This document shows, in pieces, positions 23,941 through 38,900 of a stretch of DNA of 64,000 nucleotides (position 1 is the stretch's first letter; the number at the start of each line of letters is the position of its first letter). The stretch is from Paragonimus westermani (Eukaryota; Platyhelminthes; Trematoda; Plagiorchiida; Troglotrematidae): NCBI GenBank assembly GCA_008508345.1, contig QNGE01000142.1, forward strand, positions 264,063-328,062, in the 5' to 3' direction. A program made the position numbers and the translations under genes. Under the pieces are notes generated by a model that was given only the letters and a program-made list of their open reading frames with translations, had not been told where the DNA came from and ran no database searches.

Positions 23941-26900
23941 AGTTTTCATGTTCTATCTGCTTTGTTCAAAATGGAGATCTGTTGCAAGTCAACGTGAAAT
24001 GCACTCTGGGTCAATTAGTACAACGGACGCGCGAGCTAGAATCAAAATTGTGATTATCTCACCCTGAGAGATCAAGTTGAGTCGATCAATGAGGTATGGG
24101 CGCTTCGTACAATAATGGAGTTTCGGTGTGTTGTCAGACAGTACTATCCAACGTATTCGGTATGTTACGCGAATGAGGACTGGACCAAATGGACGATTTT
24201 TTCGGACTCCTTAAGGTATATGGGTAACAACCGATCCAGCAAACTCGGAGTAAACAGGTCCAGTATGCTCAGTCTTCAGAAAACTTGTCAGTAATTTTGC
24301 AAGGAATTAGCGTAAAGTTACAGACATTGTGAACGGCAGCAAAGCAAATTTAAGCTCAAAATTCTTTCTAATTTTATCGGAACTACCAGTAAATTTATTA
24401 ATTTCTAAACGTATCATGACGGTTGATTGGTCTTGAATTGTTTAAAATTTTGTATGAATAAGCTGCTTATTTCGCCGGATAATTCGTGGTTATTTTAACG
24501 GGGGTTATACATTTTCAACGTTGAGTTATTTTGCATTTTGACAGAAAGAGACCAACTCTAGGTACGGTTGCTTAAAAGACTATTAGCAACGTTACAGCTT
24601 TCGAACGATTATTTCCTCATTATCAGGCATATATATAAAGAATTACTGTTAACCAGAAATAAGAAGGTGATATCTTATTCGCTATTCCCATTGTAGTTGT
24701 CAAATGTATGGTGAGGTAATCGAGTTGCATCTGTAATTCTTCACTCTAGTTTGACTTCACGAACCTCCTTAATCGTTTTCCACAAAGCTACAGTTCAAAG
24801 AAAAGTTCTTAGCATTTCTGCGAACTATATGATGCGAACAATAAAGAAAGCAATATAAAACCAGTCTTTGAGAAAATCAAAGAGCGCTACAATTTGAGGT
24901 AAGTCCAAAAACACCTAAACTCACTTTCGTTGCCCCGGCAAAAAATCGTACGTTCAGCGCATCTAGTGTTTCTCAGATATTCCAGCAGAAAGGGTTTACT
25001 TTCCGAAAGCAACAAATGGAAATTCTTTAGTCAACATTACTATTTAGGGGAACATATTACTAATATACTGCAAATTGATGCAAAATTTCAGTCTGCACAA
25101 CAGCCTTTGACGTATACGAGATTTTCCAATTTCTTCTCCGTCATCTGTGTTTCTTTTGGCTGAGACCGAAGGTGTTCTAAATAAATAAAGTATTCATTCA
25201 AACTGCTTCCTCGAAAAGCTAGAAACTGGGGATATTCCCCATGAAAGTAGGGTTTCCTGAGAAACTACGTACCCTCACCAAATTCAATATTAGGGAGGTA
25301 GTTTTGGTAGATATTGTAACAAGGGTGCATTTAAATGACAAAGGCGTGTTTCTAATGTCAAAAAGACCTGACATGTTGAAATTCTTAAATCAGGAACGAA
25401 ACGTCATCAGCAGAAAGTTAACTGGACGAATACAAACTGTCTGGACACCGTGAAGTTTCACTTTAATGTAGTTTTGCACAATACAATATATTCTGTATTG
25501 AGTAAGCAAATGAATTCTGACCATTGTTTTCCATATTTTAAAAATCAGTCTTACCTGAACGATGCTAATTGGCTCCCTTCTTGTTTTTGACATAAGGATT
25601 TACGTCAGTACTAGGGATAATAAGTAGTAAATGAACATAGGTTAAAGTCTCAGTGTGCCATTTCATGAGGATCTGTGTTTAGTACCGAGCACACCAAGGA
25701 TCGAAACCACCAACTTTATGACGAAAAGCAGTTGCAATACTTCTGCACCTAAACGAAGTTTGTTTACTCATGACAGTTAGCTTTATCCTGCAGTTGGTAT
25801 TATTTGAAGTAAAAGTGATACACTGTGAGGACTGAAACCGCCCCACGAGACACTTAGGATATTTTGAATGTTTTGATAAACAGATAGTAAACCTGATGGA
25901 TGAGAAGATATTCTGATAACAAAGAACAATGGTCATTTGCTTTCATGGATTGGTTCATTAGGACTGATACATGAGGCTTGTTAAAAGTTGAGTAATACTG
26001 GAATGGAGGTCAAGGTGCACCTCCTGAGACATTCACTTTCAATTAGAGGGAGAATTTTTCTCATTAATAATGATAAGGCAGTAAAGAACAAACACTTACT
26101 GGAAATTTGTAGTTTTACTGATTACCGAGCTTCCAGTCACTCACCAAGTGCTCAGAGTGAAGACAGAATACCGGGTAGTACACATGCGCACGAAAACAGT
26201 AAACATGGTAACGCATTATATCGTGTGATTAAGCGGAAAAATTGCATGAGATTTACAAATATTGACCCCATCAACATTCGTATTAAACTAAGTCATTCAC
26301 ATCCAAATGTGTTTTAGAGTGGCTGGAGGGTCCATTTTTACCGTTGTCGAAAACTAAAAAGTTGGCCAAATGATTGAGTTTTATCTTTATTCATTCCGTC
26401 AACTCTAGTTTGATACGGCAGCGTCACATTTTGCTGAATTGCAGGGCTCAGGCTGCTTGATTGCAACTGTATGGTAGAAAGACATGCATTTTTGAGCTGC
26501 AATTAGTATATACTCGTAAACACAAAAATAGTCGTGATATCGATTACTAGAAAATGTTGACAAGTAATATTTAACTTCTTAACATTTGTCTCTTCTTGGA
26601 AAATGCTGGTAAAGGAGGATGTACACGGTAGTGCAGGAAACGTAAAAAAATTTAGCACTATCTTCTGCGGATTAAATAATTTAGCTGTGTGAACTACACA
26701 CAAAATTTAAACAGACGACATTGCTCTCTTCAGCTCCAAAGCCCGAGCTGACGTGTAAAGTCGATCATAATTCCCGATTGCAATACTTGCTATTGTTATT
26801 CAGCTATATCATCGAGTGCGCTGAACATAAATCTCCCCATATAAAAATTGTCCGTACCGGTTAAACTAGCTCTGGGTTTGACAAAGTTGTTTACTAACTT

Positions 26901-29900
26901 CGAACCACTATGTTTAATATGGTGGTTAACCTTGCATAGTGGGTGATCTTGCAGTTTAGATTATCCGCCTAATAACGTAAGTTGGTAGGACAAAACGAAG
27001 TAACCGAAATTTTTGGGTGATTTTACTAGAACTCTGGGGGAAACAAAAGAAACCTCATACCTGAAGGCTTCCTGTAGGGTTTATCATGCATCAGTAAAAA
27101 ACTTAATAATCTGAATTTAGCAACATTCATTGTAATTCCTGTCAGCTTTCTCGTTTACTTTATAGTCAGCTTCTTTCAAAACAGGTCTGATCCTTGTCAA
27201 GGCTGTTCAGTATCACGTAGTCTTGTCGCGATCGGACACGAACTTCTACAACGTCATTTTGAGAAAATCTTGTTGAATATTGCCTTGATAATTTCTTTTT
27301 GAAAACATTCACCTGTCACATGGTGTTCAGTTCGTTTTAGATAAGAACATCTTAATGATTGTCAATAAACGAAACATCGTTCAGCTCCGGTTTCAGCATG
27401 AACAGTTTTTGATCTGTGATCGTCAGTTACATTAAACAGAACGCGTATCATACTTCTTTTTATGCGATTGTCTGGTAACTACTCTCTAACGAAAATGGTT
27501 GTGGTCGAACATGAACATCTAGAGGAGCCTAATGTGACGCTAATGGCATAGGGATCATCATGATGGTTTCTTCAAAGAAAGGTCGAAGTTTAAACCTCAA
27601 ACTTGGCAAAAACGTACGCTGCAAAGAAATTTCAGTAGGGAAAAACGTTGAGTCTAATGTTGATTCCACAATGGAACGGGTTGAAAAGAATATGGAACCA
27701 GGAGAGTTGCGATCAACCGTAGGTTGTACTTAATTAATACTAACCAGAAATCTTATTGCTTACCATCTTCAAAATCCAGCACTTCCTGACGCATTTTTCT
27801 CTCAACTTCAAGCTACAATCAGAATCGTTCCGCTGCATCTTAGGTGATTACTACAGTCTGTGAGCGTACATGAGAAATTTATACAAACTTTTAGAAATAA
27901 AACGACCAGCTCAATAAGTTTACATGCAATAGCAACACTGTACATTAGTTATCGAAATTTCCTCTGACATATTCAAAACTCTCTCTTCACTCGGAGAAGT
28001 TTTTCATCTGCTAATTGTTGCCAACTCCAGAAACAGGAGATGCCCTCTAACGGTTTCTGCACAACGCGGTTCACGGGCTTCTTTCTGATCGATACCGTGA
28101 CAAGCACTGAGTCATCAATGAGGCTGATTGTTGAGAACTGCTCTCTTCTGATGAGAGTTAGGGAAATATGTTGGAAAAATACTTTCTACAAAAGTTTTTC
28201 TCACGTTTCGGTTTATACATGTTATAGAAAGGAGAGCGCTATCAAATGAGTCAAGCTTGCCGTCATTTCGAATCAAGTGTAATCATCTTTGTGGATTCAA
28301 CACTGATGTGATCAAAATGCCAGCCATGTTGCATGATATTGAAAGCTGTTTTGAACAGGAACATAGAATTTAAATTGGTAAAACACATTCAAGAAATCAG
28401 CTACAGTTTGCAAACACGGGCATTTCACACTGCTTCAATAAAGTAGAATCCGTGCGCATACTTCATAATCGAGTCATCCTATCGGTTCTATTTTTTTCCA
28501 AAAGGTGGTTTTTAACATTCCTACAAGATTGACACTGTTACCGCTGACACTTTTGGTACCGTGAACTGCAAGAGATTTATGCCAGAAAATGCATAGCTTC
28601 CTCTTTAACAGATCATAATTGGCATGATTGGTATGCTCTCGAAAGTTATGAAGTTTGATTCACGAATCTGCTACGGGACACACGTATGTGGCCAATTGTG
28701 TTGTTCTTGAATACGTCAAGATTTGGAGGAAGTTCTCCCGTGTCAATAGCTGAATTTTTAGGCGTTAAATCTTACTAACTGATTTTGAGATAACCTGACT
28801 CACTCGGTGATATACACACAAAACCCGTTCGCTTTATGATATTTAGTTAATATACTTTCTCAAGGCATCGCGTCATTTCAGCTGTTCAACACGCACGTCT
28901 CTTTATTAAATTGCGCGAATAAGCTGATACAAAAGCTGTTAGATTCCACAGCAATTCCGAGACATAGCAATCAAAATATTGCGGTCGGACAGCTAGACGG
29001 TTTGCTGACCATCGAACTACTATGAACTAATGCATGTAACACAAACGTTGTGTGAAAGAGGTACCTGGTAACATATTCCGTCGATCCGTTTGTTTGAATT
29101 GCTTCTTGAAACCTGATTATAACAGTGCAAGTCTGCAAATTTCCTTCAAGATTGCTCTCAGTTCGGTAACTGAACTAAAAAATCCAGTTAGATTTTCAAA
29201 GTAAATTATTCCACTTTTGCAATAAATGTTTTCCTAGCAGTTTTCTGAAATGGGGTAAGCACAATGATTGTTAACGTTCAAGTTGTAACTATCTACCAAG
29301 AGGAAAATATTGTACACCGTTCTGCTGAACATACTCTCAACGACAGAATACTTGTTTTAAGCGGAAGACAGTATTCATATAACTATTACTAATCTTGTAA
29401 GTTTTTTCCAGTCATGAGTTTTCTTATCTCAAATGTTCGAGCAATGACATTAAGATTCAACGTGATCTTAAGCGATACTCGTTTCTGTCCGGTATCTCCA
29501 CTCTAACGGTTCCTGGTGAGTTGAATTCTTTAGGGGATTCGCACCAGTTTTGTCTTCATTTCGTTCTTACACGTGTATAGTAGAGAGAATGCTTTTTATT
29601 ATTGATTTTTTGAATGGATTTATGTAAACGGTTGTTCACGATACTCTTTAACTCGTTTGCCAAACTTCTTTCCCGAGAAAGCAGTACTGTGACCATCATT
29701 TTGCAGGCTATCACCTGTCGTTTTTGTAATTGTCTTCCACAGTCACTCTGCTTGTGAGGAAGCAGAATTGATAACTGCCTTTCTTACCTAGGCGTTCCTT
29801 AATTCAGCGGAACGTGGTTATAACAAAAGTCAGAGAGAAACGTCGGTTATTACAAGGCTTCGATATCCACATTCTGTCTTCGGACCTCGTCATGACCTTT

Positions 29901-32900
29901 TCTGTGAATTCCCACAGGTTTGCTTAATAGTCTTGAAAATTGTTCGTCAAATGATCAATACAGCACTGTCTTCGTGGCGTGTAAATGTAACATCTTACAC
30001 TATTTTGTCCACGTCTATGCAACGAGCAGTCTACCCCTACAGCGACATTTGCATGTAGAGATTGACAACTGTGTCCTTCATATTAATCACTATTACTCAG
30101 TTAGACGCTTCTAATTTCCAATCTAGGATGACATTTCCCCCCAGTTATTTTGGCTTTTAATGAACGAAGAAATGTAGCTACAAAACGCAGACTTCCTGAA
30201 CACTGTGTCTTTTGCGAGGAAATTCTGATTGTCCCTGGGTTTTTTATGTTTTAACGGAAGAAGTTTGTGCTTCTGATTCTTTGCTGGTTGATTTTGTCTT
30301 GTGTAAACTCCGGACATCTTTCTGAAAATAAACTGGACCCCTGAAGGGTTAGGCACGCTGAAATCCACAAATTGTTGTAACACTGTTACTAGTTAACGTG
30401 GTTTTACCAACTCCACCCTTAGTAGTGTTGTACCACGCATTGTCTAGCTGGCGGTAGATGAATGTGGGTGATTTTTTCGCTATTCATCTTGGATCTTAAT
30501 AGATACAAGTTTATGTTAGCGTATACATATTTTCAAACTTCAAGTGTATTTTCACAGTTGGTGTGTTCCGTAACACATTAACCAACGTAGGAATTTTTTG
30601 CGCTTTGGATTCGTATAACTGGTCGAGTAAATGAAGCTGCCGATATCTTCAGATTGCGTCCAGACAAGAATTTATGGGGTAACATGTAATTTTAGTGTCC
30701 AGGAAAATGTTGAAGCACCCCTTCGTGCGTTCATTGTTGCTGAGCTCGACAGAGCGGTTGCTACCTACTCGATGCGCATGCTGAGCGCAGTTCTTAAAAC
30801 ATTTTCATAGGTCACTAGATGTGTATCTGTGGCAGTGCACGAATTATTCTTTTGTTTCTTTCACGTGTTGTTGCTTGTTACTGGCAGCCAGCTGACGATT
30901 ATATTCTTTAGGAAAATTCCACTCAGTGCGGCCTTATTCTGCACATCTGGTGCCCACCAGATATTAGAATCGGGTCAACATATTGGGGATAGCCTTTTAA
31001 TAATCGAACCATTTGTCCCCCCCTAGTCGTTTAAATCTCAAGACCCAATAAAATTTTGGTGTTTTGTTGGCATTCATCATGCAGGTTATAATCCGTGCTA
31101 GCACTTCCACTGTTAAGGCATGTAAACAACAGCATCTGCTTCACACAACGTTTACTCAGCAATATTTCTTAATGCTGTTAATGATTTCAGGTCCTAATTC
31201 GTCTCCGAGTTGATTGTTCCGTTTACTTCATAGAGTAATACTATTGAGTAGTGAATGGAACTGTACAGAACCCCTGTGTTTCTCCAGCTCATAAGCAGTG
31301 TTATATTTTTGTAAATATGGTAGTATAAATAATGTGGGCTTAGCGGTCAAAAGTCGCCAGAAGTGCATAGCATTTGTGATGGTTGTTGGAAGTCATCAAG
31401 TAGGTTTACCCAGTAAATTTCCACTGTAAACCCTACTGTGAAAACGGTGGATGTTGAAAGTTCTCCAACATTCAACGGGGTCTGATTCTATAAATTCCGC
31501 AGACACACTAGTGAAAAGTAACTCGCAATTTGGTCGACCTATGTGCGTGCTTGGAAATGACGAAATACTGGGTACTACGCATATATTTGAGATCCTGGAT
31601 GTCTAATAAAGCGGAGTTGGTCAAAGTGCTTATCAGGGTGAAACTGCTTATCAGCACATAGTTAACTTGAGTAGAACCAAGAAGAAAAACAAATGCCTGT
31701 AAAAAATAGCAAGTTAATACAATTTTCAAGTTGTACAAGGGAAAGACACCGACCGTTATGTTCGACGAAAGTAATGATATATTTATTTCACTGAATTAAC
31801 CAGTTAATTTGCCGAGTACAAGAGGAGCTGCCGGAAAGTCAGCGTTGAATTTTTGATACGAAATACCACACTGAATAGTTTTTATCAGCAACCTTGTCTT
31901 TTCCAGGCTCGTTGTTTTTTGAGCTGATCATTAAAGATTCATATCAGTTTAAGTGTTTGAACAAAATTGGCTTCCTTTTTCACTCTCTAGTCACAACAAT
32001 GAGATTTTTCATGACACAGAAGTTACTTGGATGTCCACACATTGCAATATTTCGCCTTCATTCAAGCAAAAGTGAAACTTCAATAACTTTCCACTGAAGA
32101 ATAAATAACAGCAAGCAGCGCAGATGTATTAAGTCTAAACTTAAATCGGAGTTTCGAAGAACTCTCCTAATGAACGGGAGATCCACCCAGCGAGCTCAAT
32201 GAATCTGCAGGTCAGCCCAAATCTGTAACGTGAGCTCTGTAGTCGGTTGATTGATAATTGTACTGGTCATTGTTTAGCAGCTTTGTACTTAGGTTGGACT
32301 ATTACGCGAGTGCCAAAACGGTTTAGCCAAAGCACGCTGGTTGCACGCGATCCCAATGAACGACATAGTAGTCATCGTGGCTCTTTATGTAATGGGCCGC
32401 CGTGCTGATATCTGCGATTCTTGTAATCGGCCATTGCATCTAAACCTGTTTGGTGTAACAAACAATGGAGCTGATATCATTCGAATGAAACATGAACATA
32501 CATACTCTCATGAACAGCCCAAACACAGTTTGGTTCTTCGAGGACAATGATAGTGCAACACCAGACCTTACAGACATATGAATAACCCCACTGGCTTTGA
32601 CCTTATTTCAAGTTAATCTCTCTTTGTGTTTGCTGGACTTGACCGAGTTCACTGTAGGGCTAATTTTATCGTTTGCCAGTTGCTTCAGTGACTTTCGCGA
32701 GGTAGGTGAAACGGCCTTTGAAGATATGCCTTAGATGTGTTCTAAAACGATCTCAAGATGTTAGAAACCTCACGGATGGCAGTTGCTGGGTCACAGCGAT
32801 TTGTGCAGGCAATCTTGAAATGAAACATCTGCGTCATATCACATTTGTAGCAGTGCCTCAGAGACCTTTAATTTTGTGGTAGGTCTCCTCTTCAAGAAGA

Positions 32901-35900
32901 CTAGACGGCCTCTGTCTAACATTATTTGGGCAGGCACTTAGATGTCCAGGATATTTGGAATGTAAAACGTATGCTGAATTGAATCCACTTTTAATGCTAA
33001 GTTTTGTTTGATATAAGTGTATGAAGCCTGTAGAACACACCGACGGTGTATACTTTTAAACGTTTTAATTCTTACATCTGTGGAATATAATGGAAACTTT
33101 TATGCAAAACAATGTTCCAGTGATTATAAAATGGCTCACGTTGGGAGTCAACCGGTAAAGTGATCGCCATGTTATCTGTCGCCTTAATAACATCGGAAAT
33201 GCACACCAACATCAGAAACATACGTCGAGTGAGAACAAACATGTTCCGTCTGTCAGAACAAACAGTGCAACATTTCAACGCCCATAGCCGACAACTTAAC
33301 CACTTCTCAAGTTCCTTTTGAAAAGCACTGATATTCGGAAATTTACGGCGGCCAGTGTATGAGCAACACGAAACACTGTGAATATCTGATGTTCTTAAAC
33401 ACGAAATTCCGAGTTGGCCAACTATTCAGAAAGTGCATGCTTACATTCAATCAAAATCGCGTTGATTTGGAAGTATCAGCAAAGTGTTCGTTTCAGTGTA
33501 TTCATTTTAATCCAGAAACGACGCTTTTGTGCAACTACAGAAGACCAGTCCGTTGTAGCCATCTCTGGGTTTGCATACCAGTTTGAATTTAACTGAGCGA
33601 ACGTCACAAACAAACACGATAGATGCTTGGTATGCAAAGTGAAGGCACGTCTACGTAACTGGGTATGGAGGTTTATGCTATCTGCTAGGGGTGATGTTGG
33701 TACAAACGAAACAGCCCGTTTTTATGATCGGTGGGCGTGTTATGGACACGTTGTACATCCAGGCTCGTGCAATCATAATCCTACTATATCACTTTAGTTC
33801 AAGGTTTTTGTGAGCTGCTGAAATGATCCTAATGAAGTGATTAATATCAGCTCTGGATGTGTAAAAGAGTCATTTGTTCGGCTGGCAGGTTCTACATTTT
33901 TACGATTTATCCTAAGAATCTGTTTGGTTATACACTTCTCAAGTTAATCGCAACAAACCTGCTTCCTGTTACTTTTAGGTTGGCATTGACAGGCCTATAA
34001 AATTATTTACATTCTCAACTTTACTTATTGTAATCCTTCTATCTGAACAACACGTTTCTTTTTTTCTTAGGTTGAAACAAGAGTAAGTGTCACGTCAGCG
34101 TTTGACTTTTGAGCAATACATCTTGTATGAAGCCCCAGAAATTGTCATGTTGGTGACAGGTAGCGTAAACCGTGGTACAACTTCCGGCGGAAAATGAAAA
34201 CCTTTTGCTTGCGATGTTATAAGTTAACAAAATTTGCCTTCTCGTTTCCTTCTCAAAACAGAATGATTTGTAGGGTCTACCAGAACTGTAAATATGGGTT
34301 CAAGCTATTGTGACAATTGAGTTATAAGCATCTGTTTTCCAGTTGGCCTTTCGTCATTCTTAAACTCAGATCAGCAATCCGGAATTCGAGTAATCCTATC
34401 AATTGTACAGCACTACCAAGCATTGGATACGTTTTTAGCCCTTAAAGTCCTTCGCAGCGCGACTGTTGTCTGGTAACCTTAATTTGTGCGTCACATTTCA
34501 CTACTACATTTCAGTGTGAATTGTGGTGAGTTTTTGCATACTTTGTTTTACCATCTGAAGCTAAACCACCCTTCAGGCTCTAAAGTTCAAGTTGTAATGT
34601 CCTGAAAATCCACGGGTTCCCCTGGTAACTGGGGAAATATATGCTGCGCTTTGACGTGGAAGACGCTTTCTATGTATAGTATATGTATGAAACGATGTTA
34701 CTTGAACTTTATTCTTTTGACCAAATAGACACCGTTCAATCTGACGGGAGCGTATTTGCACGGACTTTGGAACCTCGGTAGCGGATTTTAGGGCAGGTCT
34801 CCATGAACTCAAAAAGTATCTAACTGGAACCGCCATTGAATAGGTACAAAAACAACGATCGAGACCGATGGCTGGCCTAAGTGAAGGGAAACACTCATCG
34901 TACTCCTGCTAACAGAGATAGTTACGTGACCAAAAAATCAACTGTCTGGAACAAAGCCTCATTCACAAAACTACTTGTAAAATCGATTTCACAAAGACTT
35001 GCCAGTTGACAGATATAGACGGAAATCTAACCCTCTTTGTTTGACCGACGGGTAGCTACTGTTTTGCCAACCAAATTTCTCGTTTGATGCTAATTGGATA
35101 TGTCGTTGTTCGACGAAACTCATTAGTTACTGCGTCGTTCGTCAGTGACCCTAGCACATTGGAAAAAATTGACTTAGTACATTGGTTCCTTGCTAGACAA
35201 AATCTCACGTTAAAACTGATCGTCTGGTAAACGTCATACTAACAAGGCAGTATGTTTTACGAACACCGGGTTCAGTTTCAAGGGTTGGCCTTGGTTGAGT
35301 GAAGGTTGGAAAGAGTATTCGTTACACTTATTTCAACTGAACTAACCACTTTTTAATGTTGGACGGTCTCCGAGCACAAAAAGTGTAGCAATAGATGGCG
35401 AGTGTGCGAACGCCCTCAATTCACGCTGCTTGAAACATATTTAGTTCTAAACAGCCACAAAATTCGAAGCTACAAATTAGTAAGCAATTTCAGACTATGA
35501 GATGTATTTATCAAATCAAAAATGCAAGATATTCAGAACGGAAACGAAGAACTAGGAACAACTAGAACCGTTGAACCATCCTTGTGAATATAATTGAATT
35601 TTTTTAAACGCCGAAGATTTCTAGCCAGAAGTGAGGAGCTTCTGCGTGGGTGTCACAAAAAAATGGAAGGTTGCTGCTCAATATCACTTAGCTAGCAAAT
35701 AGAGCAGCTCAATAGGGATCGCAAGTTCTTAGTTAAAACCGAAAAATGCAGCCGAGTTGACCACCCAAAGTAGCTCACCAATGACTTGAGGCAAGTCACC
35801 ATTTCTCCCTACCGATTCGATAATCAACTGGATGTGAACATGTTTAAGTAAAATATTCTCTGAGTAATAGAAGCTCTGTGGTGAATTCAGTATTGGCGAG

Positions 35901-38900
35901 TGACATCACTTGGATTCTGCGTCAAATGAGGCAAGCACAAAGATGCGGCTGTGTGAAAATGGGTGAACAAATACAAGCTGCTTTAAATGAGAGCAAGCAT
36001 CTGTTGAACTAAAGTGTACTAGCAAAGTAGTGCGGAAAATTCAGTCTGGTAATATTAATCAGTTACTTGAAATGCCAAAACTGTTTAAGCATTTGAGTAA
36101 CATCTTCAAGCGGGGTTTCAAGTAACGGGGATGATGTAATTGCTGTCTTTTATAAAACTATAAAACAGCTAGAATTATTCACTGCAGCATGCTGTCGCCA
36201 TTTCAAGGAAAAGTGATATGTCACCCATCAAGCTGAATCAGTTGCACTCCGTTTGAATGCTCTGTAGATATTGTTCGGTCGTCCAGCGTACACGCAACAT
36301 GGCATGACGGTAAAAATGTCTTCAGTATTATAGAACAATCTTTTCAAAAACATTTCAGTTCAATTACAATATACAATTGGGGTATGTCAAAACACGTTTT
36401 TGGAGACATGCTAACTTCACTGTGTTTATATGTATTCAAAGTTCTTTGAAATATTCACCTTCATCAAAAATATTGTGCCCTCAAATTTCGTACTCTTGGT
36501 ACACAGGTTTTGTGGTGTTTGTGAATGCCCAATGTTGGCAAATCGGGTGTATCATCCAACGAATAAATATCAAGGTATTCCGGTCATAACTAACTCGCCC
36601 AAGCGAATTCTGATTTGTACCAAAGGGCTAAAAATAGTCCTTGAGAATCCGGTGTTGGGTGATTGCGCCTTTCTGATGTTAAGAATTATCGTGGTGCTGC
36701 AACTCTGATGACCAGCGAAATGTTCACTGTAGTCTTGCTATTCTGGAGGAAAATAAACGAGGTCAAACACGAATCATGGATGGTGGGACCGCCAGAGTAC
36801 CCATATTACTACATCACAAATTGTGTACACAAGAGGTCGTGACAGACTAAAAGTTTCCATCAAATGATTTTTCAGGGAAACCATCGGTCAAAACTCATAC
36901 GCTCAAATATACTGGGGTATGTAGCAATCCCGTATTATCGCTGAATTTCAAGAGTATTATTATATCCACTGAATAAAATTTCGTCTTCCTTATGTAGAGA
37001 ACCCGGGAACCAATAAGATGTAGATCCCTCACATTACATTTGCCAGATTGGTTGAACACTGCACATGGTACTGTTTAGAGTTATGCATTGAAACGCTGCA
37101 CAAAGCGAACAGCATAATCAAACGCATTCACTGTCGTTTCGTTCATCGACACAGCGGCCGTTCAGTGTACCAAATAATCCGTGAACTTCAGCCCCATAAA
37201 TCCAAGATTTAACGAAGACAGAAACTAAGAAGAGTGAATGAGAATAACATGACGTTGAGTTGGTTTTCGAATAAAAAACCGGATTTATTAATTTTTGTGT
37301 ATTCTTCATTAGTTTAAAGATTTGTTTTGCTCGTTCTCATCCTTTGAAGATCTGACAAAACATTCTGAATACCTATACTGTGACTGGTTTTTCTCAACAG
37401 AAATCAGTATACACTCCTGTGAGGATATCCATTCAATGGTCCAAAAGTATACGTCACACTCAATGACAACTCCATCCTGATGTTCGTCGCTTTTTCACAA
37501 AGCAAACTGATGCAACTGGCTTTGTAGCATGCTGCTGCGCCATTAACTGTGGATGGGCTGCGTCGTATTTAAAGTATGGGACTCAGGTCAGGCTAAAATA
37601 GTGCATTATTATCAGTATCCTAACAGTTCGGCCCACTGTCCAGGGCTTAATAGCAAAAGTAGCTCAGAGCCAGTCCTCAATTTTCAACTTCTTAACTACA
37701 ACACACTTGTTTGCCGGCGGTAAATTCGACCAAAATGAGGTGGGAATATCCGATGGTTTTAAAGCCAAGCTATTAGAATGCTATACAAGGAAGACAAATC
37801 TCTCTAGTTGGCGGACGCATGACATACTACTGTATACAAGCTTCGACTCTCAGGTGAATCAGGAAAGATATATATGAAACAGCTGGAATGTGTATGAAAG
37901 AAATCTGTACAAACTCGGCAGGCTCCTGCCTATGCTAAGTTTGCAACACGTACGCAAATTAAAAAGATCCCCGGATTCACACTCAGCAGAACCACACTTT
38001 CCATGCCCGGGGCTAATAGAATACGCTCTGATCATACAACTCGGAGCACAGACGGGATCACCCGCCGAGTGACATCGGGAAGATTTTATTTCGTGCCTCC
38101 AAAATAATGTCAGGAGCTCCACATTCAAAGAAGAACGGCGTAGGATTCTTTTCGCTGAGCAGTTTCAAGATGTCGTGACGCATTTTATGAGATAAATCAT
38201 CTATAACTAACCGTACGCAACAATAAATACCCAAGTTTGAATAAAACCTCTCCGCGTTTGATGAACTGTCAAAACATATGTGAGCTGACGAGCCGTTCTG
38301 TGTAGGAAAACCCCACGAGCAGTCTAGTGACGTAGCCATGACTTGCTAACCGATTTTGTCGTGATCACAACAAAAAGACAGAAAAGTTCATAATGAACAG
38401 TACCGTGGTGCCGAAAAATTGAATAGATTGTTTGCATTTCATTAAAAACTTCTCTTTCACTGTAACCATTTTCTAATACCATAGGTCAGATTTACGGAAC
38501 TCAAATTGTAACTTGTTAGTATGAGGAGCATAGGATTCTGCCGCACACGACTGCGTTCCATATCAGCTAACTAGCCAAAATACCTTACTCACCTAGGACA
38601 GAAGTTGAGTTGGCGGTAGTTTCATTTTGAGAAATGTCATCCTTCACAGAACCTACGTTACCCGCCACAAACTTTGTGAAAACGTTCAACTAGCGTGTGA
38701 AAACAACACATTGAAAATATGTTCAGCGTTTTGAAACATTTGCATCATTAGAAAAATAATTGTTTTGCCAACGCAACCCCTGCTCACCACGCTTTTGAGA
38801 ATATCAAAAATACACGGTACAAGCAAGGTTTCCGCAAAAACTTTCTAGTACCATGTAGCAGACGCACTGGTGTAAGGATCTGAGGAATTTCTTTCAAACT

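Noticed and set aside
25680..25770. Minus-strand tRNA-like B box (GGTTTCGATCC) suggesting a tRNA or tRNA-derived SINE
   Set aside because: The B box has an extra T, the T stem does not pair and no acceptor stem is found.
25988..26317. 109-codon open frame
   Set aside because: Length is within chance expectation and no motif, splice border or composition change supports it.
28146..28175. CTGATGA then GAAA in a short interval
   Set aside because: The intervening eight bases do not form a hairpin.
36430..36708. YHPTNKYQG in a 92-codon frame, recalling retroviral-type integrase YHPQTNG
   Set aside because: Only a few residues match and none of the surrounding integrase motifs are present.
36698..36740. 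CTGATGA, GAAA and GTC in order
   Set aside because: Only five unpaired bases lie where stem II should be, and stem I would need extra bases before the core.
38268..38325. CTGACGA, then GAAA and a GTC triplet (plus strand)
   Set aside because: The bases flanking the core and the GTC do not pair, so there is no stem I.
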